A stretch of 64,000 nt of DNA from Paenalicyclobacillus ferrooxydans (GTDB taxonomy: Bacteria > Bacillota > Bacilli > Alicyclobacillales > Alicyclobacillaceae): contig NZ_LJCO01000107.1 in assembly GCF_001399675.1 (NCBI RefSeq), forward strand, positions 31,450 through 95,449, read 5' to 3'. The notes under the pieces are model-generated. The model saw only the letters and a list, made by a program, of their open reading frames with translations. It had not been told where the DNA came from and did not search any database. Made by a program: the position numbers and the translations under genes. Every line of letters begins with the position of its first letter. Within the stretch, counting starts at the first letter, position 1. Shown piece after piece: positions 1 to 8,640 of the stretch.

Positions 1-54
1 GAAGAGAATACGCAAATAATAACGGATTAAAATTGTTCGTTTTAATACAAATTA

Positions 55-86
55 TTGTTCTCAATACAGAATGAATGTGTTATACT
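55..86 (+). promoter_or_regulatory. Promoter and SinR-type operator of the lasso operon
   Basis: GTTCTCAATACAGAAT at 57-72 is a one-mismatch copy of the GTTC-N8-GAAC palindrome found throughout this window. It lies just upstream of an extended -10 (TGT then TATACT at 81-86). A further GTTC half site is at 35-38. The operator would cover the -35 region of the lasso operon. Binding is inferred. Confidence 0.55.
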
Positions 87-110
87 CGTTCTATGGGGAG
101 GTGATCCACA

Positions 111-2054
111 ATGAGCGCCATCGCTGGTCTTTATAACTTAAATGATGAAGAGTCTGTTTCAATTGAACAACGAAACGGCATGATGAAAGCCTTGGAAAGA
201 TTCCCGGCGGACGATATTCGGGTCTGGCAAAAAGGTCCTGTGTTCTTGGGCTGCCACGCTCAATGGATCACACCAGAATCCATCGGGGAACAACTTCCGT
301 TTTATGACTCTGAACGGAAATGTGCCATTACGGCTGATTCTATCATAGATAACCGTGAGGAACTCTTCGAAGCTCTTCAAGTCGGGCGTGAAGATCAAAA
401 AATCATTCCTGATAGCCTGCTTATACTCCTCGCATATTACAAGTGGGGAGAAGACTGCCCAAGGCATCTCATTGGTGACTTCGCTTTCATGATTTGGGAT
501 GAAAGAGAAAGGAAGTTTTTTGGGGCGAGGGATTTTTCGGGCACGAGAACACTTTATTATACGATATCTTCAAGCCAGTTTGCCTTTTGCTCGACGATGG
601 AACCATTGATAGGACTACCAGGTTCAGATAAGAGATTACATGAACAGTGGCTAGCGCAATATCTGGCTATATCAGTGCCTGTTGATGCTGTAGATTGCTA
701 TATAACACCATATGCATCAATCAAGCAAATTCCTCCTTCCCATAGTTTTTCGGTCAGAGAGGGTAGGATTAGGTTTAATCAATATTGCACTTTAACTCCG
801 GGTAAACGATTAAAGCTTAAATCAGACGACGAGTATGTTGAGGCTTTTCGGGATGTTTTTCAAAAAGCCATCACGTCACGTTTGCGCACTTTTCGCGGAG
901 TGGGATCTCAATTAAGTGGTGGATTAGATTCTGGTTCTATTGTAAGTTTTGCGGTAAAAGCTCTAAAGGGAGAAAAGCAATTACATACATTTAGTTATAT
1001 TCCCCCCAATGATTTTGTTGATTTCACGTCTAAATACTTATTGGCTGATGAGAGGCCGTTTATTCACAAGACAGTGCAGCATGTCGGTGGAGTTGCTCCT
1101 CATTATCTGGATTTAGAAGGAAAGAACCCCTTCACTGAGATTGACGATGTGATTGGAATAATAGAGACGCCATACAAATTTTTTCAGGCTGCATTTTGGG
1201 TGAAAGGGATATTTGAGAAGGCTAAAGAGGAAAATGTTGGTATAGTATTGTCTGGCGCAAGAGGTAATGTAGGCATATCCTGGGGGCCGGCGTTAGACTA
1301 CTATTCCCTGCTTTTAAGAAAAATGAAGTGGTTTCGGCTTATCTCAGAATTAAATCAGTATAGTCAAAAGGCCGGGGGATCAAGACGCAGAACAATGTCT
1401 TTGATTACAAGAACAGCATTCCCTATTTTAGACCGACTGTTTTCCTCGGATGAGCCAACTGAAACAGAGCCGCAGTTGATTAACCATGAGTTTGCAAGGA
1501 GAAGTAATGTTTATCACAAACTTAGTGATTATGGAATAGACGAAACAGGCTGGTTATCTTCAACGAATGTTTATGAGCAAAGAAGGAGACATTTTCAAGA
1601 TGTTTTTCATTGGGACACGACGAACAAATTTACAGCAAAATTATCATTGGTTTACGGTTTGCAGTTTCGAGATCCATCAAATGATTTAAGGGTACTACGT
1701 TTTTGCTTATCAGTCCCAGAAGAGCAATATGTTCAGAAGGGATTGGATCGTGCTTTGCTAAGAAGGGCTACGGAAAAATATCTACCAGATGGAGTTAGAT
1801 TGAATCAAAGTTACCGAGGAATACAAGGTGCCGATTGGGTTCACCGGATGGCTCCATATTGGGAAGCATTTCTTAGTGAAGTAAGAGAGCTCATTAAGGA
1901 TGAGCGAATATTAGAATATGTAGACGGCCAAGTAATAAAGGAAGCTTTATCAACGGCTGAAATAGGGCCTCAGTGCAATAATGCCTTCAATATTCATTAT
2001 GTTTTGTTAATGCGAAGTGTTGTTTTGTATCGGTATTTAAAAAAATCAGCTTGA
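111..2054 (+). CDS. Lasso peptide macrolactam synthetase (asparagine synthetase-like, C protein)
   Basis: This 647-residue protein has asparagine synthetase B layout: an N-terminal class II amidotransferase-like fold and a C-terminal ATP-pyrophosphatase domain with the PP-loop SGGLDSGS near residue 268. The catalytic Cys2 of a true glutaminase is absent (it starts Met-Ser-Ala-Ile), as is usual for lasso C proteins, which adenylate an Asp/Glu side chain of the core peptide and close the macrolactam ring instead of making asparagine. The start follows a near-perfect ribosome site (GGGAGGTGATC). It is the first gene of an operon with a precursor, kinase, B1 and B2. The base composition is visibly A+T-richer than the region after 9 kb, compatible with horizontal acquisition. 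Confidence 0.88.
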   Translation: MSAIAGLYNLNDEESVSIEQRNGMMKALERFPADDIRVWQKGPVFLGCHAQWITPESIGEQLPFYDSERKCAITADSIIDNREELFEALQVGREDQKIIPDSLLILLAYYKWGEDCPRHLIGDFAFMIWDERERKFFGARDFSGTRTLYYTISSSQFAFCSTMEPLIGLPGSDKRLHEQWLAQYLAISVPVDAVDCYITPYASIKQIPPSHSFSVREGRIRFNQYCTLTPGKRLKLKSDDEYVEAFRDVFQKAITSRLRTFRGVGSQLSGGLDSGSIVSFAVKALKGEKQLHTFSYIPPNDFVDFTSKYLLADERPFIHKTVQHVGGVAPHYLDLEGKNPFTEIDDVIGIIETPYKFFQAAFWVKGIFEKAKEENVGIVLSGARGNVGISWGPALDYYSLLLRKMKWFRLISELNQYSQKAGGSRRRTMSLITRTAFPILDRLFSSDEPTETEPQLINHEFARRSNVYHKLSDYGIDETGWLSSTNVYEQRRRHFQDVFHWDTTNKFTAKLSLVYGLQFRDPSNDLRVLRFCLSVPEEQYVQKGLDRALLRRATEKYLPDGVRLNQSYRGIQGADWVHRMAPYWEAFLSEVRELIKDERILEYVDGQVIKEALSTAEIGPQCNNAFNIHYVLLMRSVVLYRYLKKSA

Positions 2055-2072
2055 ATGAAGGGGGGTGAAACC

Positions 2073-2210
2073 ATGAAAAAGAATTGGAAAAAACCGGAAA
2101 TAGAAGTATTGGATGTAAACATGACAATGACATCCCTGACCGGGACCAAAGTGACTGATCAAGTCTATCCGGCAGATACTTACATTCCGTCAGAGAGGGT
2201 TATTAGTTAA
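2073..2210 (+). CDS. Lasso peptide precursor, paeninodin-like (45 aa)
   Basis: This 45-residue peptide starts 18 bases after the cyclase gene behind a strong site (AAGGGGGGTG). The leader has a W5-x-x-P8 element, comparable to the YxxP motif recognised by lasso B1 proteins, followed by E-V-L-D-V, which closely resembles the paeninodin leader. The C-terminal residue is Ser45, the residue type phosphorylated in paeninodin, and an HprK-like kinase gene follows. The best cut consistent with a penultimate Thr (T20-S21) gives a 24-residue core starting at Leu22 with Asp29 at ring position 8, a Leu1-Asp8 ring as in citrulassin. Gapless alignment with paeninodin instead suggests a cut after Met19, which would need an unusual 10-residue ring. 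Confidence 0.85.
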   Translation: MKKNWKKPEIEVLDVNMTMTSLTGTKVTDQVYPADTYIPSERVIS

Positions 2211-2218
2211 GTTCTATA

Positions 2219-2310
2219 GGATAGTCTACTTGAATTTCATACAAATGAAGCGAGTAGATTATCCGGGATTTAAGCCCTTATACGAAAGTTTAGGTATAAG
2301 GGCTTTATCT
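2219..2310 (+). terminator. Two hairpins between lasso precursor and kinase (attenuator)
   Basis: Hairpin one pairs 2219-2230 with 2253-2264. Hairpin two pairs 2272-2283 (AAGCCCTTATAC) with 2294-2305 (GTATAAGGGCTT) and is followed by TATCT. Partial termination or RNA stabilisation here would give more precursor transcript than enzyme transcript. The effect is inferred; the stems are plain in the sequence. Confidence 0.6.
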
Positions 2311-2339
2311 CTATTAAGTGTTTCCAGGGGTGGAAAACA

Positions 2340-3293
2340 TTGAGTTTCGAAAGAGAAATGTTCTATAAAGCCTTTGGGTTAACGGTTTCAAGTGAAATTT
2401 ACTTTTCGGAGTTAGAATCTATTCGTGGGAACATGGAGTCCCCAGATATTCGGATACAAATGGGGAATTTGACCGAGCTGCATTTTCCAGCTAACCGAGA
2501 TCCAATTAAGTTAATTGTTCAGGGAAATGTAGTGGCTTTTCAATTTTACGATATGGTTAGGTTTGCTATTGAAGAAGGGAAAGTAATCACTGTTTCACCT
2601 ATGGAAGAAGCAGACGAAGATCTCATCCGACTATTTATACTCGGAACATGTATGAGTGCCATATTAATACAAAGAAAGATACTACCGGTACATGGGAGCA
2701 CGGTCCTCATCAATGGAAAAGCATATGCATTTGTGGGTGATTCCGGGGCAGGAAAGTCAACTCTGGCATCAGCTTTCTTGAACCAAGGATATCATTTGCT
2801 GACGGATGATGTGGTAGCTGTGACGTTTCCCCAAGAAAATGTACCTTTTGTTGTGCCTTCTTACCCGCAACAAAAATTATGGGAGGAGAGCCTAAATCAA
2901 TTCGGTTTAGCTTCATCAAATTATTCACCTCTATTCAAACGGAACAATAAGTATGCCGTTCCGATTCCATCCAAGTTTCACAATCAAACGGTACCCTTAG
3001 CGGGGATTTTTGAGTTAGAAATCATCGAGGGTGGAGATATTGAGGTTAGAGAAATGAAAGGAATTAACAAATTAAGAACGTTAAGTACTAATACTTACCG
3101 AAATTTTATTATTCCCCAATTAGGCCTTATGGAATGGCATTTTAATCAGATTAGTAAAATTGCGAATTCAACCAAAATTTATAATTTGAAGCGTCCGTCT
3201 GATGTTTTCACAGCACATGAATTGGTGGGAATCATTTTAAAAACGATTGAGGGAGGAAACGTCGATGTTAGTAAACTCGCTGCCGTTAAATAG
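2340..3293 (+). CDS. HprK-like lasso precursor kinase
   Basis: This 317-residue protein is related to the C-terminal domain of HPr kinase. It has a P-loop G133-DSGAGKS-T141, an HGS motif at 118-120 and a TDD motif at 155-157. In paeninodin and related lasso clusters such kinases phosphorylate the C-terminal Ser of the precursor, and the precursor here ends in Ser. The TTG start is chosen for its spacing from AGGGGTGG; an ATG at 2358 is the alternative. The gene overlaps the start of the B1 gene, so the two are likely translationally coupled. Confidence 0.82.
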   Translation: MSFEREMFYKAFGLTVSSEIYFSELESIRGNMESPDIRIQMGNLTELHFPANRDPIKLIVQGNVVAFQFYDMVRFAIEEGKVITVSPMEEADEDLIRLFILGTCMSAILIQRKILPVHGSTVLINGKAYAFVGDSGAGKSTLASAFLNQGYHLLTDDVVAVTFPQENVPFVVPSYPQQKLWEESLNQFGLASSNYSPLFKRNNKYAVPIPSKFHNQTVPLAGIFELEIIEGGDIEVREMKGINKLRTLSTNTYRNFIIPQLGLMEWHFNQISKIANSTKIYNLKRPSDVFTAHELVGIILKTIEGGNVDVSKLAAVK

Positions 3294-3555
3294 TAAGGTT
3301 GCGCAAAAACCAGGTAATATCGTGACGGATATGGATGGAGACAAGGTCATGTTAAGTATTGAGCAAGGAAAATACTATAATTTAGGAAGTATCGGTGGGG
3401 AAATTTGGGATTCCATGAAGGAACCAGTCCAAATAGACGCTATTATCACCCATTTATTAAACGAGTATGAGGTTGAGGTCAGTGTTTGCAAGGAACATGT
3501 GCTTACGTTCATTTCTAATCTACTTAAAGAAGAACTTGTAGTCATTGAAGATTAG
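3265..3555 (+). CDS. PqqD-like RiPP recognition element, lasso B1
   Basis: This 96-residue PqqD-family protein (winged-helix RRE) binds the leader of the precursor and delivers it to the B2 protease and the cyclase. It carries the typical pattern of two short strands (V-M-L-S-I, Y-Y-N-L-G), then G-x-I-W-D and a helical C-terminal half ending in LLKEELV. The ATG at 3265 has a GGGAGG site 8 bases upstream and lies inside the end of the kinase gene. It is one of three RRE proteins in the locus. Confidence 0.85.
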   Translation: MLVNSLPLNSKVAQKPGNIVTDMDGDKVMLSIEQGKYYNLGSIGGEIWDSMKEPVQIDAIITHLLNEYEVEVSVCKEHVLTFISNLLKEELVVIED

Positions 3556-3593
3556 AACGGTATGGGAAGGTTTGGAATAACGTGAGGAAATTA

Positions 3594-4025
3594 ATGCGAT
3601 TTTTCAGATCTAGTAATGAAACCAAATTCATGCTTTTTGAAGCCTTCGTGTTGTTGGCTTGGGGGAGAATCCTCAAATCTGTACCATTTTCAAAATTAGC
3701 ACCTAAGTTGGGAAACAGAATGAGAGAAACCTCTTATGAACCGGTGGAAGAACATCATAAACTTCTCAGAGAAATCTCACATGTGGTCTATCTGGCGAGT
3801 AAGTACACATTCTGGGAAAGTGAATGTTTAGTTAAAGCGCTTGCAGCAAGACAAATGCTAAAGAGACGTGGAATTGAGTCAACGCTTTATTTGGGGACTG
3901 GAAGAGATGAGCAAAGAAAATTAATCGCACATGCCTGGTTACGGAGCGGTCCATATATTGTAACAGGTTCAGAAGGGATGGAGCAATTCACTATGGTGGC
4001 GGCGTTTGCCAATTTCCATACGTGA
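3594..4025 (+). CDS. Transglutaminase-like leader protease, lasso B2
   Basis: This lasso B2 protein of about 143 residues is a transglutaminase-fold cysteine protease that removes the leader. The catalytic Cys is in S-E-C-L-V-K-A and the His in I-A-H-A-W-L, both in the family's usual setting. The ATG at 3594 (GAGG upstream) is preferred; a GTG at 3582 in the same frame is possible. It is the last gene of the lasso operon and is followed by a strong terminator, so no exporter is cotranscribed. Confidence 0.82.
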   Translation: MRFFRSSNETKFMLFEAFVLLAWGRILKSVPFSKLAPKLGNRMRETSYEPVEEHHKLLREISHVVYLASKYTFWESECLVKALAARQMLKRRGIESTLYLGTGRDEQRKLIAHAWLRSGPYIVTGSEGMEQFTMVAAFANFHT

Positions 4026-4076
4026 GGAGAGTGCTAAATATGCTTAATTTCTAGTCGACACCCGACAAATGAGATG

Positions 4077-4104
4077 CCTTCCAGTGTTCGAGGAAGGTTT
4101 TTTT
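4077..4104 (+). terminator. Rho-independent terminator of the lasso operon
   Basis: CCTTCC (4077-4082), a 9-base loop, GGAAGG (4092-4097), then a run of seven T. Confidence 0.85.
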
Positions 4105-4380
4105 GTGCTCCGTGTCAGTTTGTGAAATCTAAAATACGAGTCGCCTGAAATTGGTGAACAGGTTGTTTTCAGGTTACAACTGAACGGCTGCGGCTACATA
4201 TGTGGCTGGAAACTGCCTTTGTACAGAACAACTATAGTGACGTGGAGAGACGAAGGGGCGGCGGTTCAAATCGATTCGTACTGATAGCGGATGAATATGG
4301 AAGGTCGTTTGAGGGTTTTGATGTAGATAGACAAATAGTGCTGTAATTGCTCCTGAATACATCCTCGTGAGTCGTGGTCA
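4105..4380. other. Non-coding spacer between lasso operon and exporter
   Basis: No open frame here has a credible ribosome site or recognisable product. The stretch separates the lasso terminator from the promoter of the first exporter and may be the remains of a lost gene. Confidence 0.5.
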
Positions 4381-4415
4381 TTGATAAGAAATGCGTTGTT
4401 CTATATAATGAACAA
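4381..4415 (+). promoter_or_regulatory. Strong sigma-A promoter with SinR-type palindrome on its -10
   Basis: The -35 is TTGATA (4381-4386), the spacer 17 bases and the -10 TATAAT (4404-4409). The perfect palindrome GTTCTATATAATGAAC (4398-4413), extended to TTGTTC/GAACAA, sits exactly on the -10. A bound repressor would block the polymerase. Confidence 0.75.
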
Positions 4416-4486
4416 TATTACCTGTTTGCAGTGTGTGTTTGCTCGAAGTGAGAGTGCTAACTGTATTGATGTAAAGAGGTGGTTCT

Positions 4487-6319
4487 ATGCAAGGTGTCGG
4501 ACAATTGCTACTTGTCTTATCGAAAAAATGGGACGGGTTAAAATATACCCGAACGCATTTTCACATGCTCCGCCCTTATGCGATTCGTTACTGGAGAGCA
4601 TATGCCTACCAGGTCATCTTCATATTCTTACAAACTGCAATAACACTGTTCAATGCATGGTTTCTCAAGGGTGTCACGGAGGCTGCTGTTCAACATGAGT
4701 TGAGCAAGCTTGAGTGGCTCATTGTGGCCAGTCTTATTGTCTCGGTCCTGAGTAGCGTGGCTACGTATTGGAACAACTATTTCAGCTTCATGACTACGAA
4801 CAAGACATCCCGTGATGTGATGCAAGCTTTGTATCAGAGGACTTTGCAATTACCGGTTTCTGTGTTTTCCCAATACCACTCGGGCGACTTGGTGTCACGT
4901 GTGACCAATGACGTTAAGACCGCGGTAGGATCCATCGGAGGGCAACTTCTCAATTTGTTCCGTCTTCCTTTAACGGCTGGGGCGGCGTTTTTTTATTTGC
5001 TGAAATTAAATCCAAAATTCGCAATGATATGCCTGTCGTTTGGTCCGATTGCGCTGTGCGCTGGTCTAATCCTATCCAAATTGTTGCGGAGAAACAGCAA
5101 ACAAATTCAAGATTATTACGGGAAGATGCATGGGTTTTTGAACGAATCTTTTGCGGGTCACATCGTTGTTCGTACGTTTGGTTTGCAAGGTATGTTCCGG
5201 CAAAAGTTCATTCATGACTTACATGACCTGTTGAGACTAGAGCAAAGGGAGGTCAAACTGCGCGGCCGGTTTCAGATTATCTCGCAATTGGGGGCGACTG
5301 CTGCCTTTTTAATTTGCATGGGATTGGGGGGATACTACGTCGCACAGGGGAGCATGTCCATTGGTTCCTTGCTCGCCTTTGTTACATTAATGTATCAACT
5401 GATGGCTCCTTTCACGGAAATGGGCACTCAGTTTGGAAATTTCCAACGTTCACTCGCCGCGGGAGAACGGGTCTGGAAACTTTTCGAAGAGCCTGTGGAA
5501 TGGGATACCCACTCAGATGCGCCAGAGTTATCTCAAGCCCTCCCTATCAGTTTGAACCATTCTGTGACATTGGCGAATGTGTCGTTCTCTTATGATGGAG
5601 AGACCAATGTCATCCATAGCCTAAATTTATCTGTGCCTGCTGGTAAGGTGGTGGCCCTTGTTGGCCCAAGCGGTGCCGGAAAGAGCACATTGTTGAACCT
5701 GTTACTAGGCTTCTACCGACCCACTTCTGGTCGAATCTACTTTGATGAGAGACCAACTGAGCTTTTGAACCCAACGGAATTGCGGTCATTCCTCACCTAT
5801 GTTCAGCAGGATACATACCTGTTCAGCGGTACGGTTAGACAGAATTTGTTGTATGGCAACCCAAATGCTTCCGAGTTGGCAATGGTTAGGGCTGCAAAGG
5901 ATGCAAATATGCACGATTTTATTTTGTCGTTGCCTGAAGGATATGATACTGAAATTGGCGAACGAGGGATGCGACTTTCTGGGGGACAGAAGCAACGGAT
6001 TGCTATCGCTCGTGCCATCCTAAAGGATGCACCAATTTTGCTACTGGATGAAGCCACATCAGCCTTAGACATGGAGACTGAATATGCTGTCAAGCAGGCT
6101 TTGGACCGTTTGATGAAGAATCGAACTACGATTGTAGTCGCACACAGGCTGACCACCATCCATCATGCCGATTTGATTGTTGTACTGGACAAGGGAAGGG
6201 TTGTGGAGCAGGGTCAACACCATGAACTACTTCGTAACAATGAATTGTACGCTCGACTATACCAGATGCAGTTTATCGACAATGAGCAGACTCAAGCGCG
6301 TCTACAGACAAATCCTTGA
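4487..6319 (+). CDS. ABC exporter 1 (fused membrane and ATPase domains)
   Basis: This 610-residue half-transporter has about six membrane helices in the first 330 residues (type I exporter fold) followed by an ATP-binding domain: Walker A GPSGAGKST near residue 390, LSGGQ near 494, Walker B and DEATSALD near 520, and H-loop VAHRL near 551. There is no C39 peptidase domain, so it exports already processed cargo. Its position after the lasso genes makes it the likely lasso peptide exporter, although it has its own regulated promoter. It is clearly paralogous to the exporters at 9140 and 14004. The ATG follows AGAGGTGG. Confidence 0.9.
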   Translation: MQGVGQLLLVLSKKWDGLKYTRTHFHMLRPYAIRYWRAYAYQVIFIFLQTAITLFNAWFLKGVTEAAVQHELSKLEWLIVASLIVSVLSSVATYWNNYFSFMTTNKTSRDVMQALYQRTLQLPVSVFSQYHSGDLVSRVTNDVKTAVGSIGGQLLNLFRLPLTAGAAFFYLLKLNPKFAMICLSFGPIALCAGLILSKLLRRNSKQIQDYYGKMHGFLNESFAGHIVVRTFGLQGMFRQKFIHDLHDLLRLEQREVKLRGRFQIISQLGATAAFLICMGLGGYYVAQGSMSIGSLLAFVTLMYQLMAPFTEMGTQFGNFQRSLAAGERVWKLFEEPVEWDTHSDAPELSQALPISLNHSVTLANVSFSYDGETNVIHSLNLSVPAGKVVALVGPSGAGKSTLLNLLLGFYRPTSGRIYFDERPTELLNPTELRSFLTYVQQDTYLFSGTVRQNLLYGNPNASELAMVRAAKDANMHDFILSLPEGYDTEIGERGMRLSGGQKQRIAIARAILKDAPILLLDEATSALDMETEYAVKQALDRLMKNRTTIVVAHRLTTIHHADLIVVLDKGRVVEQGQHHELLRNNELYARLYQMQFIDNEQTQARLQTNP

Positions 6320-6350
6320 TACGGGGCCGGTGTCCTTGCCGGCTTGAGAG

Positions 6351-6383
6351 TTGATTTGAGGTTTGTTGTTCATTATAATGAAC
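6351..6383 (+). promoter_or_regulatory. Promoter with SinR-type palindrome for the nucleotidyltransferase operon
   Basis: The -35 is TTGATT (6351-6356), the spacer 17 bases and the -10 TATAAT (6374-6379), covered by the perfect palindrome GTTCATTATAATGAAC (6368-6383). The arrangement is the same as at 4381-4415. Confidence 0.75.
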
Positions 6384-6477
6384 GTGATTGAATGATTCTT
6401 TATGACTGCTCTCCTTGAAGTAAGCACCCATCAGAAATCTATGCTTCTGGGTAGATCAAATACGGGTAGAGAGTGAA

Positions 6478-7584
6478 GTGACAAGCCGACGTATGCTTAC
6501 ACAGTTTATAGACTGGATATACGCAGATTCCACCTGTTTCGGTTCTGACGAGTTTTATCGACAATGTCTGACAGAGATTGAGCTGGAGCATGTGGCACCT
6601 CAGGTTTTGTCTATATTAAGACAAAGTCAAAAGATCGACAGCATTCCGAAGGACTTTGTCGAAGCACTACAGCATTTGTACCGCAAAACGGCAGGACAAA
6701 ATCTGTATATACGATTTTATCAGCAACAAGTGTTTGCGGCGCTTGAGCAAAACGGGATTTATGCTATACCCCTAAAGGGTGTAGTGTTTGCAGAACGTTA
6801 TTTTGGTAGTTTTACGTCCCGACCGACTTCTGACATCGATATTCTCGTGACACGGGATACATTGACGAGAGCCATCGAGTGCTTACGTTTGTTAGGGTTC
6901 ACTGGGCCGTATGAGTTTAATCCGATACACTTTCATTGCGTCATGACAAAGCCGATTTATCCCGGTGGTGTTGTTCTTTATATAGAACTACACTGGTCCT
7001 TGGTTCATGAGAATACGGCTATACCAGAGTGGGATAGGTTCTGGCAGAATGCCACTTCATTCGAAGGGTATGAGTACATTAAGGAATTAACCCTTCAAGA
7101 TACGTTTTACTCGATTTGCTTACACGGTGCGAATCATAAGTTAGAGTCCCTAAAGTATCTTCTTGACGTGGCGCATCTCATCTACACCCGCGGAACAGAA
7201 ATCGATTTTGACCGTCTTCTGGAAGTTGGCAAGCGAGATAAGACCTTGAGACGGGTCAAGGCAGTTCTGAATATCGTATACAATGAGTTTCCGTCCCTTC
7301 ATCAGTGTAAGCCACTGCCTTACAGGATTTCGAACAGTAAATGGTTGGACAGAGCGGTGTTGAATGCTCGTGTATTGACCCCCGATTCGTGGGGGTTGAG
7401 ATTCCGTGTCGCGAAGGAATGGTTGTGGCCAATGCGTGAAGTGGCTCTCTGGCATTTACGCAGTGACCCAGGGGTAACGTCCACAAATGTTTATCGACGG
7501 TTCTATCGACAACGTCTGATTCATTTAGCAAGAACTGTGTACCCAAGTAACAAAACATCAGAGGAGAATGAGTTACATGTTTGA
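6478..7584 (+). CDS. Nucleotidyltransferase family protein (NTP_transf_5 type) of RiPP cluster
   Basis: This 368-residue protein resembles the uncharacterised nucleotidyltransferases often found in Firmicutes lasso and other PqqD-containing clusters. It has the family's P-L-K-G-V helix near residue 100 and the metal-binding S-D119-I-D121-I-L motif after a conserved R-P-T. It could transfer a nucleotide or phosphate-containing group to a peptide; the substrate is not known. The start is a GTG at 6478 (an ATG at 6493 is possible). It is the first gene of a five-gene run ending with exporter 2 and overlaps the next gene by 8 bases. Confidence 0.75.
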   Translation: MTSRRMLTQFIDWIYADSTCFGSDEFYRQCLTEIELEHVAPQVLSILRQSQKIDSIPKDFVEALQHLYRKTAGQNLYIRFYQQQVFAALEQNGIYAIPLKGVVFAERYFGSFTSRPTSDIDILVTRDTLTRAIECLRLLGFTGPYEFNPIHFHCVMTKPIYPGGVVLYIELHWSLVHENTAIPEWDRFWQNATSFEGYEYIKELTLQDTFYSICLHGANHKLESLKYLLDVAHLIYTRGTEIDFDRLLEVGKRDKTLRRVKAVLNIVYNEFPSLHQCKPLPYRISNSKWLDRAVLNARVLTPDSWGLRFRVAKEWLWPMREVALWHLRSDPGVTSTNVYRRFYRQRLIHLARTVYPSNKTSEENELHV

Positions 7585-8368
7585 AGCAGGAAGTAAGATT
7601 GCGGAGCACTTGCTGCATTTCAAGACGAACTCAGAAGAAGTGCTAAACTGGCTCAGGCAAACGTTTGATATGGATGTCAGACATGGCAGCGACTATGTAC
7701 GCCCCGACCTGACAGTAACAATTCACGATGCGTACGGAAAGCCGTTTGAGAGCTTTGAGGTGCAAATTTCGGCAACTGGCGATAGGGTCGTTTTTGACCG
7801 TGTCGACTATAAGCTCAAGGTGGATAAGGCGTATCGCACCGCTGAGTTGCATGTATATGACATGTTCGCATTGAAACACGCTTTGATGAATCTTTACAGT
7901 GCCTTTATTGTTCACAACAAGTGGGGACTTTTGATTCATTCCTCATGTGTGATTGAAGGCGGAAACGCCTACATATTTTCAGGGAGAAGTGGAGCGGGAA
8001 AATCCACCATTGCTAGGCTCTCTCATCCGAGGCCTTTGCTTTCTGACGAAGCCACTATCGTGAAAGTGACGGGCGACGAGGTCACCGTGTACGATTCGCC
8101 CTTTCGCAGTGACACTCAACCAGAATTTATCCGCGAGGGAGTTCCGCTGGCAGCGGTGCATCTGATTCATCAGTCACCTCACGTCAGTCGGGAACGGACT
8201 GGGGGCACACACGGGGTGATTCAGTTGATGGACAAGGTCTTCTATTGGGCCTATGACAAGGACCAAACGAAAGCAATTCTCAGGATGTATGAGCAGTTGG
8301 CTCAAAAAGTTCCGATATATGACCTTCATTTTCAGAAAAACAATACTTTTTGGGAGGCGATTTCATGA
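7577..8368 (+). CDS. Second HprK-like kinase of RiPP cluster
   Basis: This protein of about 263 residues has the HprK/lasso-kinase pattern: HSS at 121-123 and P-loop G136-RSGAGKS-T144, then L-S-D-E as the second acidic motif. It is only distantly similar to the kinase at 2340, so it is not a recent duplicate and may act on a different peptide. The ATG at 7577 is preferred because GAGGAG is too close to the ATG at 7568. Its stop codon overlaps the start of the next RRE gene (ATGA), which implies coupled translation. Confidence 0.75.
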   Translation: MFEAGSKIAEHLLHFKTNSEEVLNWLRQTFDMDVRHGSDYVRPDLTVTIHDAYGKPFESFEVQISATGDRVVFDRVDYKLKVDKAYRTAELHVYDMFALKHALMNLYSAFIVHNKWGLLIHSSCVIEGGNAYIFSGRSGAGKSTIARLSHPRPLLSDEATIVKVTGDEVTVYDSPFRSDTQPEFIREGVPLAAVHLIHQSPHVSRERTGGTHGVIQLMDKVFYWAYDKDQTKAILRMYEQLAQKVPIYDLHFQKNNTFWEAIS

Positions 8369-8640
8369 ATTTGACTCAGTACTATCGTTGGAATGAGAAT
8401 GTCGAGGCAATAGAAATGGAAGGACAATGGGTGATTTTGCACGCTGAACACAACACCGTCACGAAGTTAAACGAAACAGGGGGCTTTATCTGGTCTCTGT
8501 TGCAGAAAGGCCAAGATGTGAATCTGATTGTTGACACTGTCACGGAGAAATTCGGCGTAAATCGGCTTCAGGCACAGACGGACGTAGAGGCATTCCTTTC
8601 GCAATTAGAGCAGGTCGATGTCATTGTCAGCGACGACTAA
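8365..8640 (+). CDS. PqqD-like RiPP recognition element 2
   Basis: This 91-residue PqqD-family protein contains the strand pair around W-V-I-L-H, then T-K-L-N-E-T-G-G-F-I-W-S-L-L, a typical RRE core, and a final helix near V-E-A-F-L-S-Q-L. GGGAGGCGA precedes the ATG. Given its neighbours it probably presents a precursor leader to the kinase or nucleotidyltransferase. The 54-residue peptide gene at 11100 is the nearest candidate client. Confidence 0.8.
   Translation: MNLTQYYRWNENVEAIEMEGQWVILHAEHNTVTKLNETGGFIWSLLQKGQDVNLIVDTVTEKFGVNRLQAQTDVEAFLSQLEQVDVIVSDD

Noticed and set aside
4381..4698. 105-aa frame overlapping the start of exporter 1
   Set aside because: It begins on the promoter itself and overlaps the exporter in another frame without a ribosome site.
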